A DNA stretch of 64,000 nt from RBG-16-57-11 sp964503145. GTDB lineage: Bacteria > Chloroflexota > Anaerolineae > Anaerolineales > UBA4823. The DNA is taken from the NCBI GenBank assembly GCA_964503145.1, contig CAZCYV010000018.1, positions 1 through 64,000 on the forward strand. The letters run 5' to 3'. The notes below the pieces were generated by a model. It saw only the letters and a program-made list of their open reading frames with translations. It had not been told where the DNA came from and did not search any database. Positions 15,879 through 24,695 of the stretch are shown in pieces (position 1 is the first letter of the stretch; each line of letters begins with the position of its first letter). A program made the position numbers and the translations under genes.

Positions 15879-16700
15879 ATGAAAATCCTTATCGCAGCAG
15901 ATATGGAAGGCATCACCGGCGTGGTAAGCTGGGACCAGGTCAACCCCAACCATGCCGAGTATGCCCGTTTCCGCCGTCTGATGACCGGCGATGTAAATGC
16001 CGCCATCCGCGGGGCGTTCGAGGGCGGCGCCAGTGAAGTGCTTGTCAGCGATGGGCACAACATGGGGCGCAACATTTTGATCGAAGAGCTGGACCCCCGC
16101 GCCCGACTGAATAGCGGTTCCCCCTCTCCCCTGTCGATGGTTCAGGGCATTGATACCGGCGTGAACGGCGTGATCTACGTCGGATACCACGCCCGCATCG
16201 GCACCCAGAACGCCATCCTGGAACATACCTGGTCGGATGAGCGCGTGGCCAACTTGCTGATCAACGGCCAGCCGTTCGGCGAGATAGGCCTGAATGCTGC
16301 GGTGTGCGGGCACTTTGGCGCGCCGGTGCTGATGATCTCTGGCGACCAGTCTGCCTGTGCAGAGGCTACCGCCCTGCTCGGCGCATTGGAGACGGTGATC
16401 GTCAAGACCGCCAGCGGCCGCATGGCCGCGGAATTGTTGCCGCCTGCGGTGACCCAAGAGATGATCCAGGCTGGCGCCAAAAGGGCCGTGCAGCGATTGG
16501 TGAGCGGCCAGGCGCCGCAGCCGCTGCGTCTGCCGCCGCCGATCACCATGGCCATCGATTTCGTCCAATCCGAAATGGCTGATAAGGCGGCTCTGCTGCC
16601 AGGAGCGCGCCGCGTCGAGCGTCGCGTGGAATATACCGCGGCCGATATGGTCACGATATACGCCGCCTTCCGCACCGCGCTGGCCCTGGCAAGAGGATAG
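15879..16700 (+). CDS. dppA: D-aminopeptidase, peptidase family M55 (DppA-like)
   Basis: 273 residues starting MKILIAADMEGITGV, the M55 signature (D8 and E10 bind zinc). Other expected metal and active-site pieces are SDGHNMGRN and GYHARIGT. B. subtilis DppA is a decameric zinc D-aminopeptidase acting on D-Ala peptides. It is followed after 4 bp by a fused hydrolase/NlpC-P60 gene and then a dipeptide epimerase, the same functional set as the B. subtilis dpp-ykf region. CTCAGGAG lies upstream of the ATG. Confidence 0.93.
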   Translation: MKILIAADMEGITGVVSWDQVNPNHAEYARFRRLMTGDVNAAIRGAFEGGASEVLVSDGHNMGRNILIEELDPRARLNSGSPSPLSMVQGIDTGVNGVIYVGYHARIGTQNAILEHTWSDERVANLLINGQPFGEIGLNAAVCGHFGAPVLMISGDQSACAEATALLGALETVIVKTASGRMAAELLPPAVTQEMIQAGAKRAVQRLVSGQAPQPLRLPPPITMAIDFVQSEMADKAALLPGARRVERRVEYTAADMVTIYAAFRTALALARG

Positions 16701-16704
16701 GCCA

Positions 16705-18558
16705 ATGGCGCAGATCGAGATCAACGGCGCGCAGATCTATTACGAAACCTTCGGGCAGGACCAGCCCGGCCGGGCGCCGGTGCTGCTGATTCATGGATCG
16801 ACGGTCACCGGGCGAGAGGATTGGGAATTGGTCGCGCCTTTGCTGGCGCGCCAGTGGCGGGTGATCGTGCCAGATTGCCGTGGACATGGACGAAGCACCA
16901 ACCCACGCCTGTCCTACAGTTTCGAAGAAATGGCGGATGACATGGCCGCCCTGGTGCACGCCTTGGGTTATGAGCGAGCGCATGTGATCGGCCATAGCAA
17001 TGGCGGCAATGTCGCCCTGGTAATGCTGATAGAACATCCGGAAGTGGTGCAAAGCGCGGTGCTACAGGCGGCCAACGCCTACGTCAGCCCAGACCTGATC
17101 GAAAAAGAGCCGTCGATCTTCGATCCGGAGCGGGTAGCCCGCGAAGCTCCGGATTGGATGAACCGCATGATCGCCCTGCACGGACCGACCCACGGTGCGG
17201 ATTATTGGCGCGAGTTGCTGCGGCTCACGGTGCAAGAGATCATCACCCAGCCCAATTACACCCCCGAGGACCTGCAGCGGGTGCAACGCCCAACACTGGT
17301 GGTGCAGGGTGAGAACGACCGGGTGAATGCACCCGCGCGCCATGCCCAGTTCATTGCCGAGCACATCCCCTACGCCGAGCTTTGGATCCCACCAGGCGTG
17401 GGTCACAACGTCCACTTGGAAATACTCTTCCAGTGGGTCGAGAAAGTGCAGGATTTCATCGATCGACGCGGCGACCCGGCAAATGAGGCGCTTTACCGCC
17501 TGCGCAGAGACCTGTACAACGACGAGCGCGAGTGGGTCTTTGACTTGCGGGCGCGCCAGGACCCCGCCTCTGCAGCCAGGTTCGTACTCGATGGGCAGGT
17601 GCTGATCGACAGCCAGCGACGGGCAGCGGTTGAGCAGCTAGAAAACGCGCTGCGGGTCCACCATCCCGATTACCTGGTTCAGGCTGAGGGGGTGCGCGTC
17701 CTGCTCGACCAGGCATCCTGGGCGCTGGTGAACCGGGCAGTGATCGATCTGCGCCGCGAGCCGCGCAGCTTGGCCGAGCGGGTCAGCCAGCTTCTTCTAG
17801 GCGAGGCGGTGCGCATTTTGGAGGACCGCGGCGCCTGGGTGCGAGTGCGCTCCGAGCGAGATGGCTACCTGGGCTGGACGCAGGCAATCTCGCTGCACCG
17901 CGCCAGTCAGGCAGAGGTAGAGCGTTACCATGTCGCCTGCCAGGCCAGGGTCGTGGCAGAGTTGCTGCCTGCCAGCCATGCCCCATCTCGTCGCCCCGGT
18001 GATCATGCCGGCAAACTCCCCTTCGGCGTCCAGGTGCAGATCGAGGATGAAACAGGGGATGCAGCGCTGGTGCGCCTCCCAGATGGGCGCGGCTGGTGGG
18101 TCGCTCGCGAGGGCCTGCTGCCGCTGGCGAACTGCCCCAAACCAGACGCCCAGGGGATTGCTTTTACCTTGGAACTGATGCGGCGCTTTGTCGGGGTCCC
18201 CTATTTATGGGGCGGACGCAGCCCCTTCGGCTTCGATTGTTCCGGTTTTGCCGGGGCGTTCTGGGGGTTCATGGGGATGACGATCCCCCGCGACGCCGAC
18301 CAGCAATTTCGTCTGGGCGTCCCGGTCGAAGGAAAACCCCAACCCGGCGACTTGCTTTTCTTTGGCGAGCGCAAGCCCGATCAACTCAGCAGTCGCTTCG
18401 CCTCGATCACGCATGTCGCCATTTCGCTGGGGGGCGAAGAAGTGATCCACGCCAACGGCTCTGCCTGGGGCGTGTCGATCAACAGTCTGAACCCCGCCAG
18501 CCCGATTTTCAGCGCCTGGCTGCGTGAAAACCTGGCCGGCGTACGGAGGTTTGCATGA
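16705..18558 (+). CDS. Alpha/beta-hydrolase - SH3 - NlpC/P60 fusion protein
   Basis: 617 residues with two unrelated hydrolases in one chain. Residues about 1-252 are an alpha/beta hydrolase with nucleophile S98 (GHSNGG), acid D205 (GENDRV) and H234 (GVGHNVH), similar to proline-iminopeptidase-like enzymes. Residues about 325-475 look like two bacterial SH3 domains (RRAVIDLRREP start, then VQIEDETGDAALV). Residues about 485-617 are an NlpC/P60 peptidase with C512 (FDCSGF), H570 (ITHVAISLGG) and H582. The SH3-NlpC half matches the YkfC type (gamma-D-Glu-diamino acid endopeptidase with a free L-Ala requirement). No signal peptide, so it should act on imported peptides. The stop overlaps the epimerase start (ATGA). 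Confidence 0.9.
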   Translation: MAQIEINGAQIYYETFGQDQPGRAPVLLIHGSTVTGREDWELVAPLLARQWRVIVPDCRGHGRSTNPRLSYSFEEMADDMAALVHALGYERAHVIGHSNGGNVALVMLIEHPEVVQSAVLQAANAYVSPDLIEKEPSIFDPERVAREAPDWMNRMIALHGPTHGADYWRELLRLTVQEIITQPNYTPEDLQRVQRPTLVVQGENDRVNAPARHAQFIAEHIPYAELWIPPGVGHNVHLEILFQWVEKVQDFIDRRGDPANEALYRLRRDLYNDEREWVFDLRARQDPASAARFVLDGQVLIDSQRRAAVEQLENALRVHHPDYLVQAEGVRVLLDQASWALVNRAVIDLRREPRSLAERVSQLLLGEAVRILEDRGAWVRVRSERDGYLGWTQAISLHRASQAEVERYHVACQARVVAELLPASHAPSRRPGDHAGKLPFGVQVQIEDETGDAALVRLPDGRGWWVAREGLLPLANCPKPDAQGIAFTLELMRRFVGVPYLWGGRSPFGFDCSGFAGAFWGFMGMTIPRDADQQFRLGVPVEGKPQPGDLLFFGERKPDQLSSRFASITHVAISLGGEEVIHANGSAWGVSINSLNPASPIFSAWLRENLAGVRRFA

Positions 18559-19568
18559 AGCTCAGTTGGGAACCCTATACCCTGGACCTGCGCGTCACCT
18601 GGCGGATCGCCCACGGCGCCAGCGATCAACGCCATAATGTGCTGGTGCAAATCGGAGAAGGTCAACAGGCCGGCATTGGCGAGGCGGCAGGCGTGCCGCA
18701 CCATGGCGAGTCCCAGTCGGGCATCATGGCCTATCTGGAATCCGTTGCCGACCGAGAATGGGACCCCTTCGATATGGAAGACCTGCTGAACAGCCTGCCG
18801 CCCGGCTCAGCGGCGGCGCGCTGCGCCATCGACCTGGCTTTGCACGACGCCCTGGGTAAGCGGCTGGGACAGCCAATTTACCGCCTGTTCGGACTGAACC
18901 CAGAACGCGCTCCTCAGACCTCTTACACGATCTCGATCGACGAGCCGGAGGTGATGGCGGAGCGCGCCAGAGCGGCGAACATGCCAATTTTGAAAATCAA
19001 GCTGGGCGTTGGCGATGACGAGGCGATCCTGTCTGCCATTCGCCGGGTGCATTCCGGACCGCTGCGCGTCGATGCTAACGCCGGTTGGGGCCGCGAGCAG
19101 GCCGCAAAGATGATCCCCAGATTGGCCCAGTTCGATCTGGAGTTCGTCGAGCAGCCGCTTCCGGTGGGGGATATCGAGGGGCTGCGCTGGCTGCGGGCGC
19201 AGAAGCCTGGCGCGCCGATCTTCGCCGACGAAAACATCCTCACCTCGCGCGATGTGGCCGCGCATGCCGGAGCGGTCGATGGCGTAGTGATCAAACTGGC
19301 GAAGACCGGCGGGCTGCGCGAGGCGCTGCGCGCCATCCACACGGCGCGCGCCCTGGACATGCAAATCATGGTCGGCTGTATGGTCGAGACGTCTCTGGCG
19401 GTGACTGCGGCGGCTCATCTGGCGCCGCTGTGCGATTACGCCGACCTGGATGGGCCGCTGATGATCCGCAACGACCCCTTCGAAGGGGTGGCTTACGAGA
19501 AAGCGCGCCTGATCCTCCCCGACCGTCCTGGCCTGGGCGTAACCCGTAAACCAATGCCCGGTTCATGA
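18555..19568 (+). CDS. ykfB: Dipeptide epimerase (L-Ala-D/L-Glu type, enolase superfamily)
   Basis: 337 residues, muconate-lactonizing subgroup of the enolase superfamily. Catalytic Lys pair: KIKLG (about residue 150, KxK motif) and VIKLAKTGG (about 250). Metal ligands: DANAGW (about 176), EQPL (about 202) and DEN (about 227). Family members near DppA and YkfC convert L-Ala-D-Glu to L-Ala-L-Glu so that normal peptidases can finish murein peptide breakdown. The 4-bp overlap with the NlpC/P60 fusion gene strongly supports that role. Its position after Tricorn and DppA completes the peptide catabolism cluster. Confidence 0.9.
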   Translation: MKLSWEPYTLDLRVTWRIAHGASDQRHNVLVQIGEGQQAGIGEAAGVPHHGESQSGIMAYLESVADREWDPFDMEDLLNSLPPGSAAARCAIDLALHDALGKRLGQPIYRLFGLNPERAPQTSYTISIDEPEVMAERARAANMPILKIKLGVGDDEAILSAIRRVHSGPLRVDANAGWGREQAAKMIPRLAQFDLEFVEQPLPVGDIEGLRWLRAQKPGAPIFADENILTSRDVAAHAGAVDGVVIKLAKTGGLREALRAIHTARALDMQIMVGCMVETSLAVTAAAHLAPLCDYADLDGPLMIRNDPFEGVAYEKARLILPDRPGLGVTRKPMPGS

Positions 19569-20921
19569 TGATTGAGCGTACCGGAGTAGCTGTTCGCGGC
19601 GGGTAAACACCATCTCTGCGCTGGCGCGCGCCACCGCTGAAACCACATCCGGATTCAGGCGGCGAAGAAAATCGCTGGCCGATAACTCGCCGGCAAACAT
19701 CTGTCGACTCAGAGCCAGCCCATATTCGATTTCTTCGGGACGCAGGCTGCGGTACAGAAATAGCGAAAGCGGCGCCGTGTTCAGGTAGAAGCCCAGATTG
19801 CCCGTGCGGCCAGACTCCATCAGCGCCAGCATAATCGACGACCGATCCACCCATGGGGGATCGGCGACCGCCGGCAGGTAATTCTCCAGCCGCCGGGTGT
19901 CATCTTCGACCGGCAGATCCCCCATGAACAGCGATAGCGGTGCATCCCCTCCCGACTCTTCGGCAAGCGCTTCCAACAAAGCTTGCGTCAACAACTTCAA
20001 GCGCAGGTAATGCCAGGCCGTCTCGATATTGCGATACGCCCGGCCGACCATCTGGCGAAACTCCCCCTCAGGAGGCATGCCTTTATAGCGATGAAAGACC
20101 ACTTCCGGATCGACGGTGCTAAAAAAGGCTTCCATGCGCTGCAGCGCCTCGCGATATTCGCGGATGGTGTAAACGTTGCGGGCGCGTAAGGGCACGTTCA
20201 TCTCGGGCAGCAATTTCCAGGTGTACTCCAAAAACACCGCCGCGTCGCTCTCGGCAAAATTTTCCACATCCGTGTTCGCCACTCGCAGCGCCAGGCGCAC
20301 CGTGTCTTCGATTTCATCGGAAGTCATGCCAAAACCCCAACGACGATTGATCTCTCGCAGTCGCTCTTCGAGCAAATCAAAATAGCCTCGGCCGTCGCTG
20401 GCCGGGCCGCGAAACGGGATCGTCGCCTCGATGCACAGATCCATCTTCACCAGGGCCTTCCCAGGAACGAAGTCCCCGATCTGTTCGTTCATCACCAGCG
20501 CGCTCAAAAATTCGTTCAGTCCGGCAGCCAGCGTCACCTGCTGGCCGCGCTGCCAACCAAATACCTGCGCCGCCAGGTCGAATTGCCATCGGTCTGGCGC
20601 TGACGGGCGGATCACGAATTCACCGTTTTCCAATTGAATGTAAGGGGAAATGATCTGCTGGATCTCACGCAAGAAGCCCTGATCCACTTGATAATAGACG
20701 ATATCGTGATACAACCCGGCCAGGGTTTGAATCGGGTTGCTGGCATCCACAAAGCTGAAGACATGCTCCAGATTATGATAATTTCTGGTCTGCACTGTCA
20801 TCGCCTTGTGAATCAGAACGGCGATCCCCTCCAGTTTCTTCGCCTCGACCTTGAGTTCAAGCGCCTCGAACGCCTGATTCAAAACTCCAATGAGCCTGTG
20901 AAATGTCCCTTGGTGACTCAC
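19563..20921 (-). CDS. HD-like predicted metal-dependent phosphohydrolase, unknown role
   Basis: 452 residues. The N-terminal part has an HD-superfamily-like arrangement: H49 and H53 (NYHNLEHV), then H72/D73 (GLYHDIVYY), as in predicted metal-dependent HD proteins. The following 350 residues are mostly helical and I recognise nothing in them. No signal peptide or membrane segment. It converges on the epimerase gene (6-bp overlap of ends). On the minus strand a TATAAT at 20962-20957 may be the -10. The hydrolase activity is inferred from motif alone and the substrate is unknown. Confidence 0.7.
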   Translation of the reverse strand: MSHQGTFHRLIGVLNQAFEALELKVEAKKLEGIAVLIHKAMTVQTRNYHNLEHVFSFVDASNPIQTLAGLYHDIVYYQVDQGFLREIQQIISPYIQLENGEFVIRPSAPDRWQFDLAAQVFGWQRGQQVTLAAGLNEFLSALVMNEQIGDFVPGKALVKMDLCIEATIPFRGPASDGRGYFDLLEERLREINRRWGFGMTSDEIEDTVRLALRVANTDVENFAESDAAVFLEYTWKLLPEMNVPLRARNVYTIREYREALQRMEAFFSTVDPEVVFHRYKGMPPEGEFRQMVGRAYRNIETAWHYLRLKLLTQALLEALAEESGGDAPLSLFMGDLPVEDDTRRLENYLPAVADPPWVDRSSIMLALMESGRTGNLGFYLNTAPLSLFLYRSLRPEEIEYGLALSRQMFAGELSASDFLRRLNPDVVSAVARASAEMVFTRREQLLRYAQSS

Positions 20922-20992
20922 CCGATTACTCCCGACCAGACCAGGTGCTGAAAAATATTATACCCCGGACGCGCCTGTTTGCAGGAAAATAC

Positions 20993-21021
20993 TTGGCGAT
21001 TACGACAATCTCAACTATAAT
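20993..21021 (+). promoter_or_regulatory. Sigma-70 promoter of the LamG protein gene
   Basis: TTGGCG (20993-20998), 17-bp spacer, TATAAT (21016-21021). It leaves a leader of about 75 nt before ATG 21104. Confidence 0.7.
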
Positions 21022-21103
21022 CGTGGCATTATCTATTCTGGGAAATTGGCAACGGCTTAGATATTCATCATCCTTCACAGAATTTCGGGGTTATCAATCA
21101 TCG

Positions 21104-22612
21104 ATGAAGCATCGCTACTTGCATTTCTTTCGTTTGATCAAACAATTGAGTATTATCTTCATTGTTCTCGCCTCATTTTTCAGCGCGCCAGCGATTCCAA
21201 CGCGCGCCGATGATGCAGGATATGCGCTGGCTTTCGACGGCGAGAACGACTTGGTGCGCCTGGCAGAAACCGGCTATATCATGGCAAGCACCTGGAAAGA
21301 CACCAAAACGGTGGAACTATGGGTCAAGCCCGAAGGTCCAGCGGTGACCTGCCCTAACAACATTGTGGGAACCTGCGATTCCATCCTCGGCGACAAACCG
21401 GTATGGTGGGGCGTTTCTCGCGGCATTGTCGCGGGGCAGGATCGCATTTGGGTCTTCAACTGGGACGGAAGCGCCGGCAGCGCGATTGATCAAATTGGCA
21501 TCCCCTATACGGCTGGAGAGTGGACCCACATCGCCATGGTGCACGACGGTGGAACGCTGCGAGCCTATAAGAACGGCGACCTGGTTGGCTCGGTGGCAAG
21601 CGGCACGACCCAACAGCCGAACACCGGGGCTTTGCCGGTGCTATATCTGGGCGGTATTATCGTCACATCGTCGCGCAATTACACCTTCCAGGGGCAGATC
21701 GACGAAGTACGCCTGTGGAATGTCGCCCGCAGCGAGACCGAGATCGACGCTGACATGCAACAACAATTGATCGGCAACGAAACCGGCCTGGCTGCCTACT
21801 ATCAAATGTCAGACGGTTCTGGGTTAACACTGACGGACGACAGCTTAAACAATTGGAACGGCACCCTGCTCGATGGCGACGCTGGCGTACTGCCGAACGG
21901 TTTGCCTCCTCAATGGGTAGACTCGGGCGCTTTCGATCCTTTCCCGCCCACAGTCACAATCAACCAGGCTGTTGGCCAGGCCGATCCGACCAATGCTGCG
22001 GCCATCGTTTTTGATGTCGTATTTAGCGAGCCGGTGACCGGCTTCAGCAACTCGGATGTAGATCTCTCCGCCAGCACGACGCCAGGAACACTCATCGCAA
22101 CGGTCAGCGGCAGCGGCGCGTCTTATACCGTCGCGGTCAGCGGCATGACCGGCAACGGTATCGTGATCGCCGCCATCCCCGCCAATGCGGCGCAAAGCGG
22201 CTTCGGCCTCGGCAATCGCGCCAGCACCAGCACAGACAACCAGGTGACTTACGACATTGTACCCCCAAGTGTAACGATCAACCAGGCGCCCGGTCAACCC
22301 GACCCCACCAACGCCTCCCCGATCAACTTCCAGGTAGTCTTTAGTGAAGCAGTAAGCAACTTCACCGGCGCGGATGTGAATCTGAGCGCCAGCACTGCGC
22401 CCGGAGCGCTATCGGCAGTCGTCACCGGCAGTGGCACAACCTATAATGTGGCTGTAAGCGGCATGACCGGCAACGGCCAGGTGATCGCCGCCATCCCGGC
22501 TGGCGTCGCTCAGGATGCCGCCGGCAACGCCAACACCGTCGGCAGCAGCGAAGACAATCTGGTAAATTATATCTATCGCTACGAGTACTTCCTGCCTTTG
22601 ATGATCAGATAG
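21104..22612 (+). CDS. Secreted LamG-domain protein with two Ig-like repeats
   Basis: 502 residues from ATG 21104, chosen because it gives a good Sec signal peptide (basic MKHRYLHFFR, hydrophobic IIFIVLASFFSAPA, cleavage near AIPTRA-DD); an upstream open stretch from 20903 lacks this. A LamG/concanavalin-like domain spans about 38-250 (ALAFDGENDLVRL, WTHIAMVHDGG, FQGQIDEVRLWN). Two tandem Ig-like repeats follow, each about 105 residues and starting TVTINQA or SVTINQA (DNA about 21947-22261 and 22262-22569). The protein ends YFLPLMIR. It is probably a surface glycan- or polymer-binding protein. No enzyme domain is visible. Confidence 0.88.
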   Translation: MKHRYLHFFRLIKQLSIIFIVLASFFSAPAIPTRADDAGYALAFDGENDLVRLAETGYIMASTWKDTKTVELWVKPEGPAVTCPNNIVGTCDSILGDKPVWWGVSRGIVAGQDRIWVFNWDGSAGSAIDQIGIPYTAGEWTHIAMVHDGGTLRAYKNGDLVGSVASGTTQQPNTGALPVLYLGGIIVTSSRNYTFQGQIDEVRLWNVARSETEIDADMQQQLIGNETGLAAYYQMSDGSGLTLTDDSLNNWNGTLLDGDAGVLPNGLPPQWVDSGAFDPFPPTVTINQAVGQADPTNAAAIVFDVVFSEPVTGFSNSDVDLSASTTPGTLIATVSGSGASYTVAVSGMTGNGIVIAAIPANAAQSGFGLGNRASTSTDNQVTYDIVPPSVTINQAPGQPDPTNASPINFQVVFSEAVSNFTGADVNLSASTAPGALSAVVTGSGTTYNVAVSGMTGNGQVIAAIPAGVAQDAAGNANTVGSSEDNLVNYIYRYEYFLPLMIR

Positions 22613-22664
22613 GCGCAGTTGAAGCGCCTGATTGGCTCAAAATACGTTCTCTTGCTCGATCAGA

Positions 22665-24356
22665 TCAACTCTGCAGCACCTGAGTTTTGATCTGTTTCAG
22701 GCGCTTCATCACATCGTTCTCGCCGCGACCGAAGTAATCGTGCAGGCGCACATATTCGGCAAATAACTGGTCGTAAACCCGTTTGTTCTCCGGGTTCGGG
22801 CGGTACATTTCGTCTTTCAGGCGCGCCATGTATTGAGCCGCTTCATAGATCGAGTCATACCCGCCGCGCGCCTTTCCGGCGACCACAGCGCCAAACATGG
22901 CGCTGCCCAACGCTGCCGCCTGGTTGGAAGCGCTCACCTTGAACTCACGCCCGGTCACATCGGCGTAGATCTGCATCAGCAGCTTGTTCTTCTCCGGCAA
23001 ACCGCCGCAAGCCACCAACTCCGTCACCGGCACGCCATTGGTCTCAAAAGCCTCCACTATGATGCGCGTGCCATAAGCTGTGGCCTCGATCAAAGCGCGA
23101 TAGATTTCCTCGGGCTTGGTCGCCAACGTCGCGCCCAGCAGAAGGCCGGTCAAATCCACATCCACCAGAACGCTGCGGTTGCCGTTCCACCAGTCCAGGG
23201 CCAGCAAGCCGCTCTCCCCAGGCTTCAACCTGGCAGCCTTTTCTTCCAGCAACTGATGGACATCGATGCCTCGCGCCCGCGCCTCCTGCTCGTAGGTCGC
23301 AGGCACACAGTTCTCGACAAACCAGGCGAAGTGATCTCCGACGCACGACTGTCCGGCCTCATAACCGAACAACCCTGGCAGGATGCCGTCTTCCACATAA
23401 CCACAGATTCCCGGCACCAGGTGCTCCTTCTCGCTCAGCACCATGTGACAGGTGCTGGTACCCATGATCATCACCATGCGACCGACCTCGGTGACCGTTG
23501 CCGCAGGGACGGACACGTGAGCATCTATGATGGCCACTGCTACCGCGGTTCCGGGTTTCAGCCCGGTCCAGGCTGCCGCCTGTTCCGTGAGTTCGCCCGC
23601 CTTTGAACCAATTGGGGTGATCTTACGGCTCATTTTCTCGTCCACGACGCGTTCCAGGCGCGGGTCCAAAGCCTTGAAATACTCATCTGGTGGGAAGCCC
23701 TCGCGCTTGGACCACATGGCTTTGTATCCCGCAGCGCACGAATTGCGCGTCTCGACGCCGGTGAGCTGCCAGACGACCCAATCGCCTCCCTCGATCAGGC
23801 GATCGGCAGCATGGTAAATTTCTGGCGCTTCGTCCAGGATCTGCAGTGTTTTGGAGAAGAACCATTCCGACGAAATTTTGCCGCCATAGCGCTCCAACCA
23901 GGCCTGATTCATCTCTCGGGCGGTGGCGTTGATGCGATTGGCCTCGGGCTGCGCCGCGTGGTGCTTCCACAGCTTGACCCAGGCGTGCGGCTTGTTACGG
24001 AACTCGGGCAGGTTGCACAACGGCGTACCATCTGCTTTGACCGGCATCATGGTGCAGGCAGTGAAATCAATCCCCACACCGATCACATCAGCGGGATCCA
24101 CGCCGCTCTGCTTGAGCACCGCCGGGACAGCGTTTTGAAAAACTGCGATGTAATCGTTCGGATCTTGCAAGGCCCAGTCGGGTTCCAGGCGGATGTTCGT
24201 GCCCGGAAGCACCTCATCGATGACCTTGTTGCTGTAGGGATGGACATAGCTAGCGATCTCTTCGCCCGTTGCTACATCCACCAGCAAAGCCCTACCGGAT
24301 TCAGTGCCGAAGTCGATGCCGAGGGCATATTTTCTGGTGTTTGCTTCTTGCGTCAT
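22665..24356 (-). CDS. araB: Ribulokinase (FGGY carbohydrate kinase)
   Basis: 563 residues from ATG 24356 with AAGGAGGCC just upstream. FGGY-family motifs: N-terminal ALGIDFGTESGRALLVD, GIDFTACTMMPV (catalytic Asp region), the ATP-site signature around GTSTCHMVLS, and the C-terminal GGLPEKNKLLMQIYADVTG. The length and the AGYKAMW/SSEWFFSK segments fit AraB rather than xylulokinase or glycerol kinase. It phosphorylates L-ribulose at O5 in arabinose use. No araA or araD is adjacent, so the pathway context is missing here. Confidence 0.9.
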   Translation of the reverse strand: MTQEANTRKYALGIDFGTESGRALLVDVATGEEIASYVHPYSNKVIDEVLPGTNIRLEPDWALQDPNDYIAVFQNAVPAVLKQSGVDPADVIGVGIDFTACTMMPVKADGTPLCNLPEFRNKPHAWVKLWKHHAAQPEANRINATAREMNQAWLERYGGKISSEWFFSKTLQILDEAPEIYHAADRLIEGGDWVVWQLTGVETRNSCAAGYKAMWSKREGFPPDEYFKALDPRLERVVDEKMSRKITPIGSKAGELTEQAAAWTGLKPGTAVAVAIIDAHVSVPAATVTEVGRMVMIMGTSTCHMVLSEKEHLVPGICGYVEDGILPGLFGYEAGQSCVGDHFAWFVENCVPATYEQEARARGIDVHQLLEEKAARLKPGESGLLALDWWNGNRSVLVDVDLTGLLLGATLATKPEEIYRALIEATAYGTRIIVEAFETNGVPVTELVACGGLPEKNKLLMQIYADVTGREFKVSASNQAAALGSAMFGAVVAGKARGGYDSIYEAAQYMARLKDEMYRPNPENKRVYDQLFAEYVRLHDYFGRGENDVMKRLKQIKTQVLQS

Positions 24357-24695
24357 GAGGCCTCCTTGCCTGTTGGTCGAGTAAGTTTGGGTTTTGATGA
24401 TAGGATTGAGCCCGTTGCGGTGCAAAGCAAAGCTGCCCCCACACGTCTAACTCTGGGGAGCATTATCTGGTGCAGATGCAGTTCGCCTGTGCAGGGTAAG
24501 CGCAGCACCATCATTTACAAAATCAAGTCTTTACTGCCTGAGGTCCTGGACGGGCAATGGGGCAATCCACCCATGCCCGGTAACACTGGAATTCTACCAC
24601 TGAAGCCACAAAGTCGCGAGCAAAGCTGCTGCTATCCAAGCGGGTATTCTGGGATAAAATAGCAGCAGAAAATCCAGAATTTGAAGGGAGTCGCT
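24357..24695. other. 339-bp intergenic region between araB and GH25 gene
   Basis: No convincing gene is seen. It holds the araB ribosome site (24361-24366) at one end, the GH25 ribosome site (AAGGGAG, 24684-24690) at the other, and an inverted repeat at 24626-24668. No consensus promoter pair was found. Confidence 0.6.
24626..24668. repeat. Inverted repeat upstream of GH25 gene
   Basis: CTGCTGCTAT (24626-24635) and ATAGCAGCAG (24659-24668) are perfect inverted arms, 10 bp each, around a 23-nt loop. It ends 28 bp before the GH25 ATG, so it is a candidate operator or leader hairpin. Confidence 0.5.

Noticed and set aside
21947..22569. Tandem DNA repeat as a mobile or unstable element
   Set aside because: The two units of about 315 bp encode diverged Ig-like domains in one frame; this is ordinary domain duplication.
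24626..24668. CRISPR-like or phage attachment repeat near the GH25 gene
   Set aside because: Only one inverted pair is present, with no direct repeats, spacers, integrase or tRNA end.
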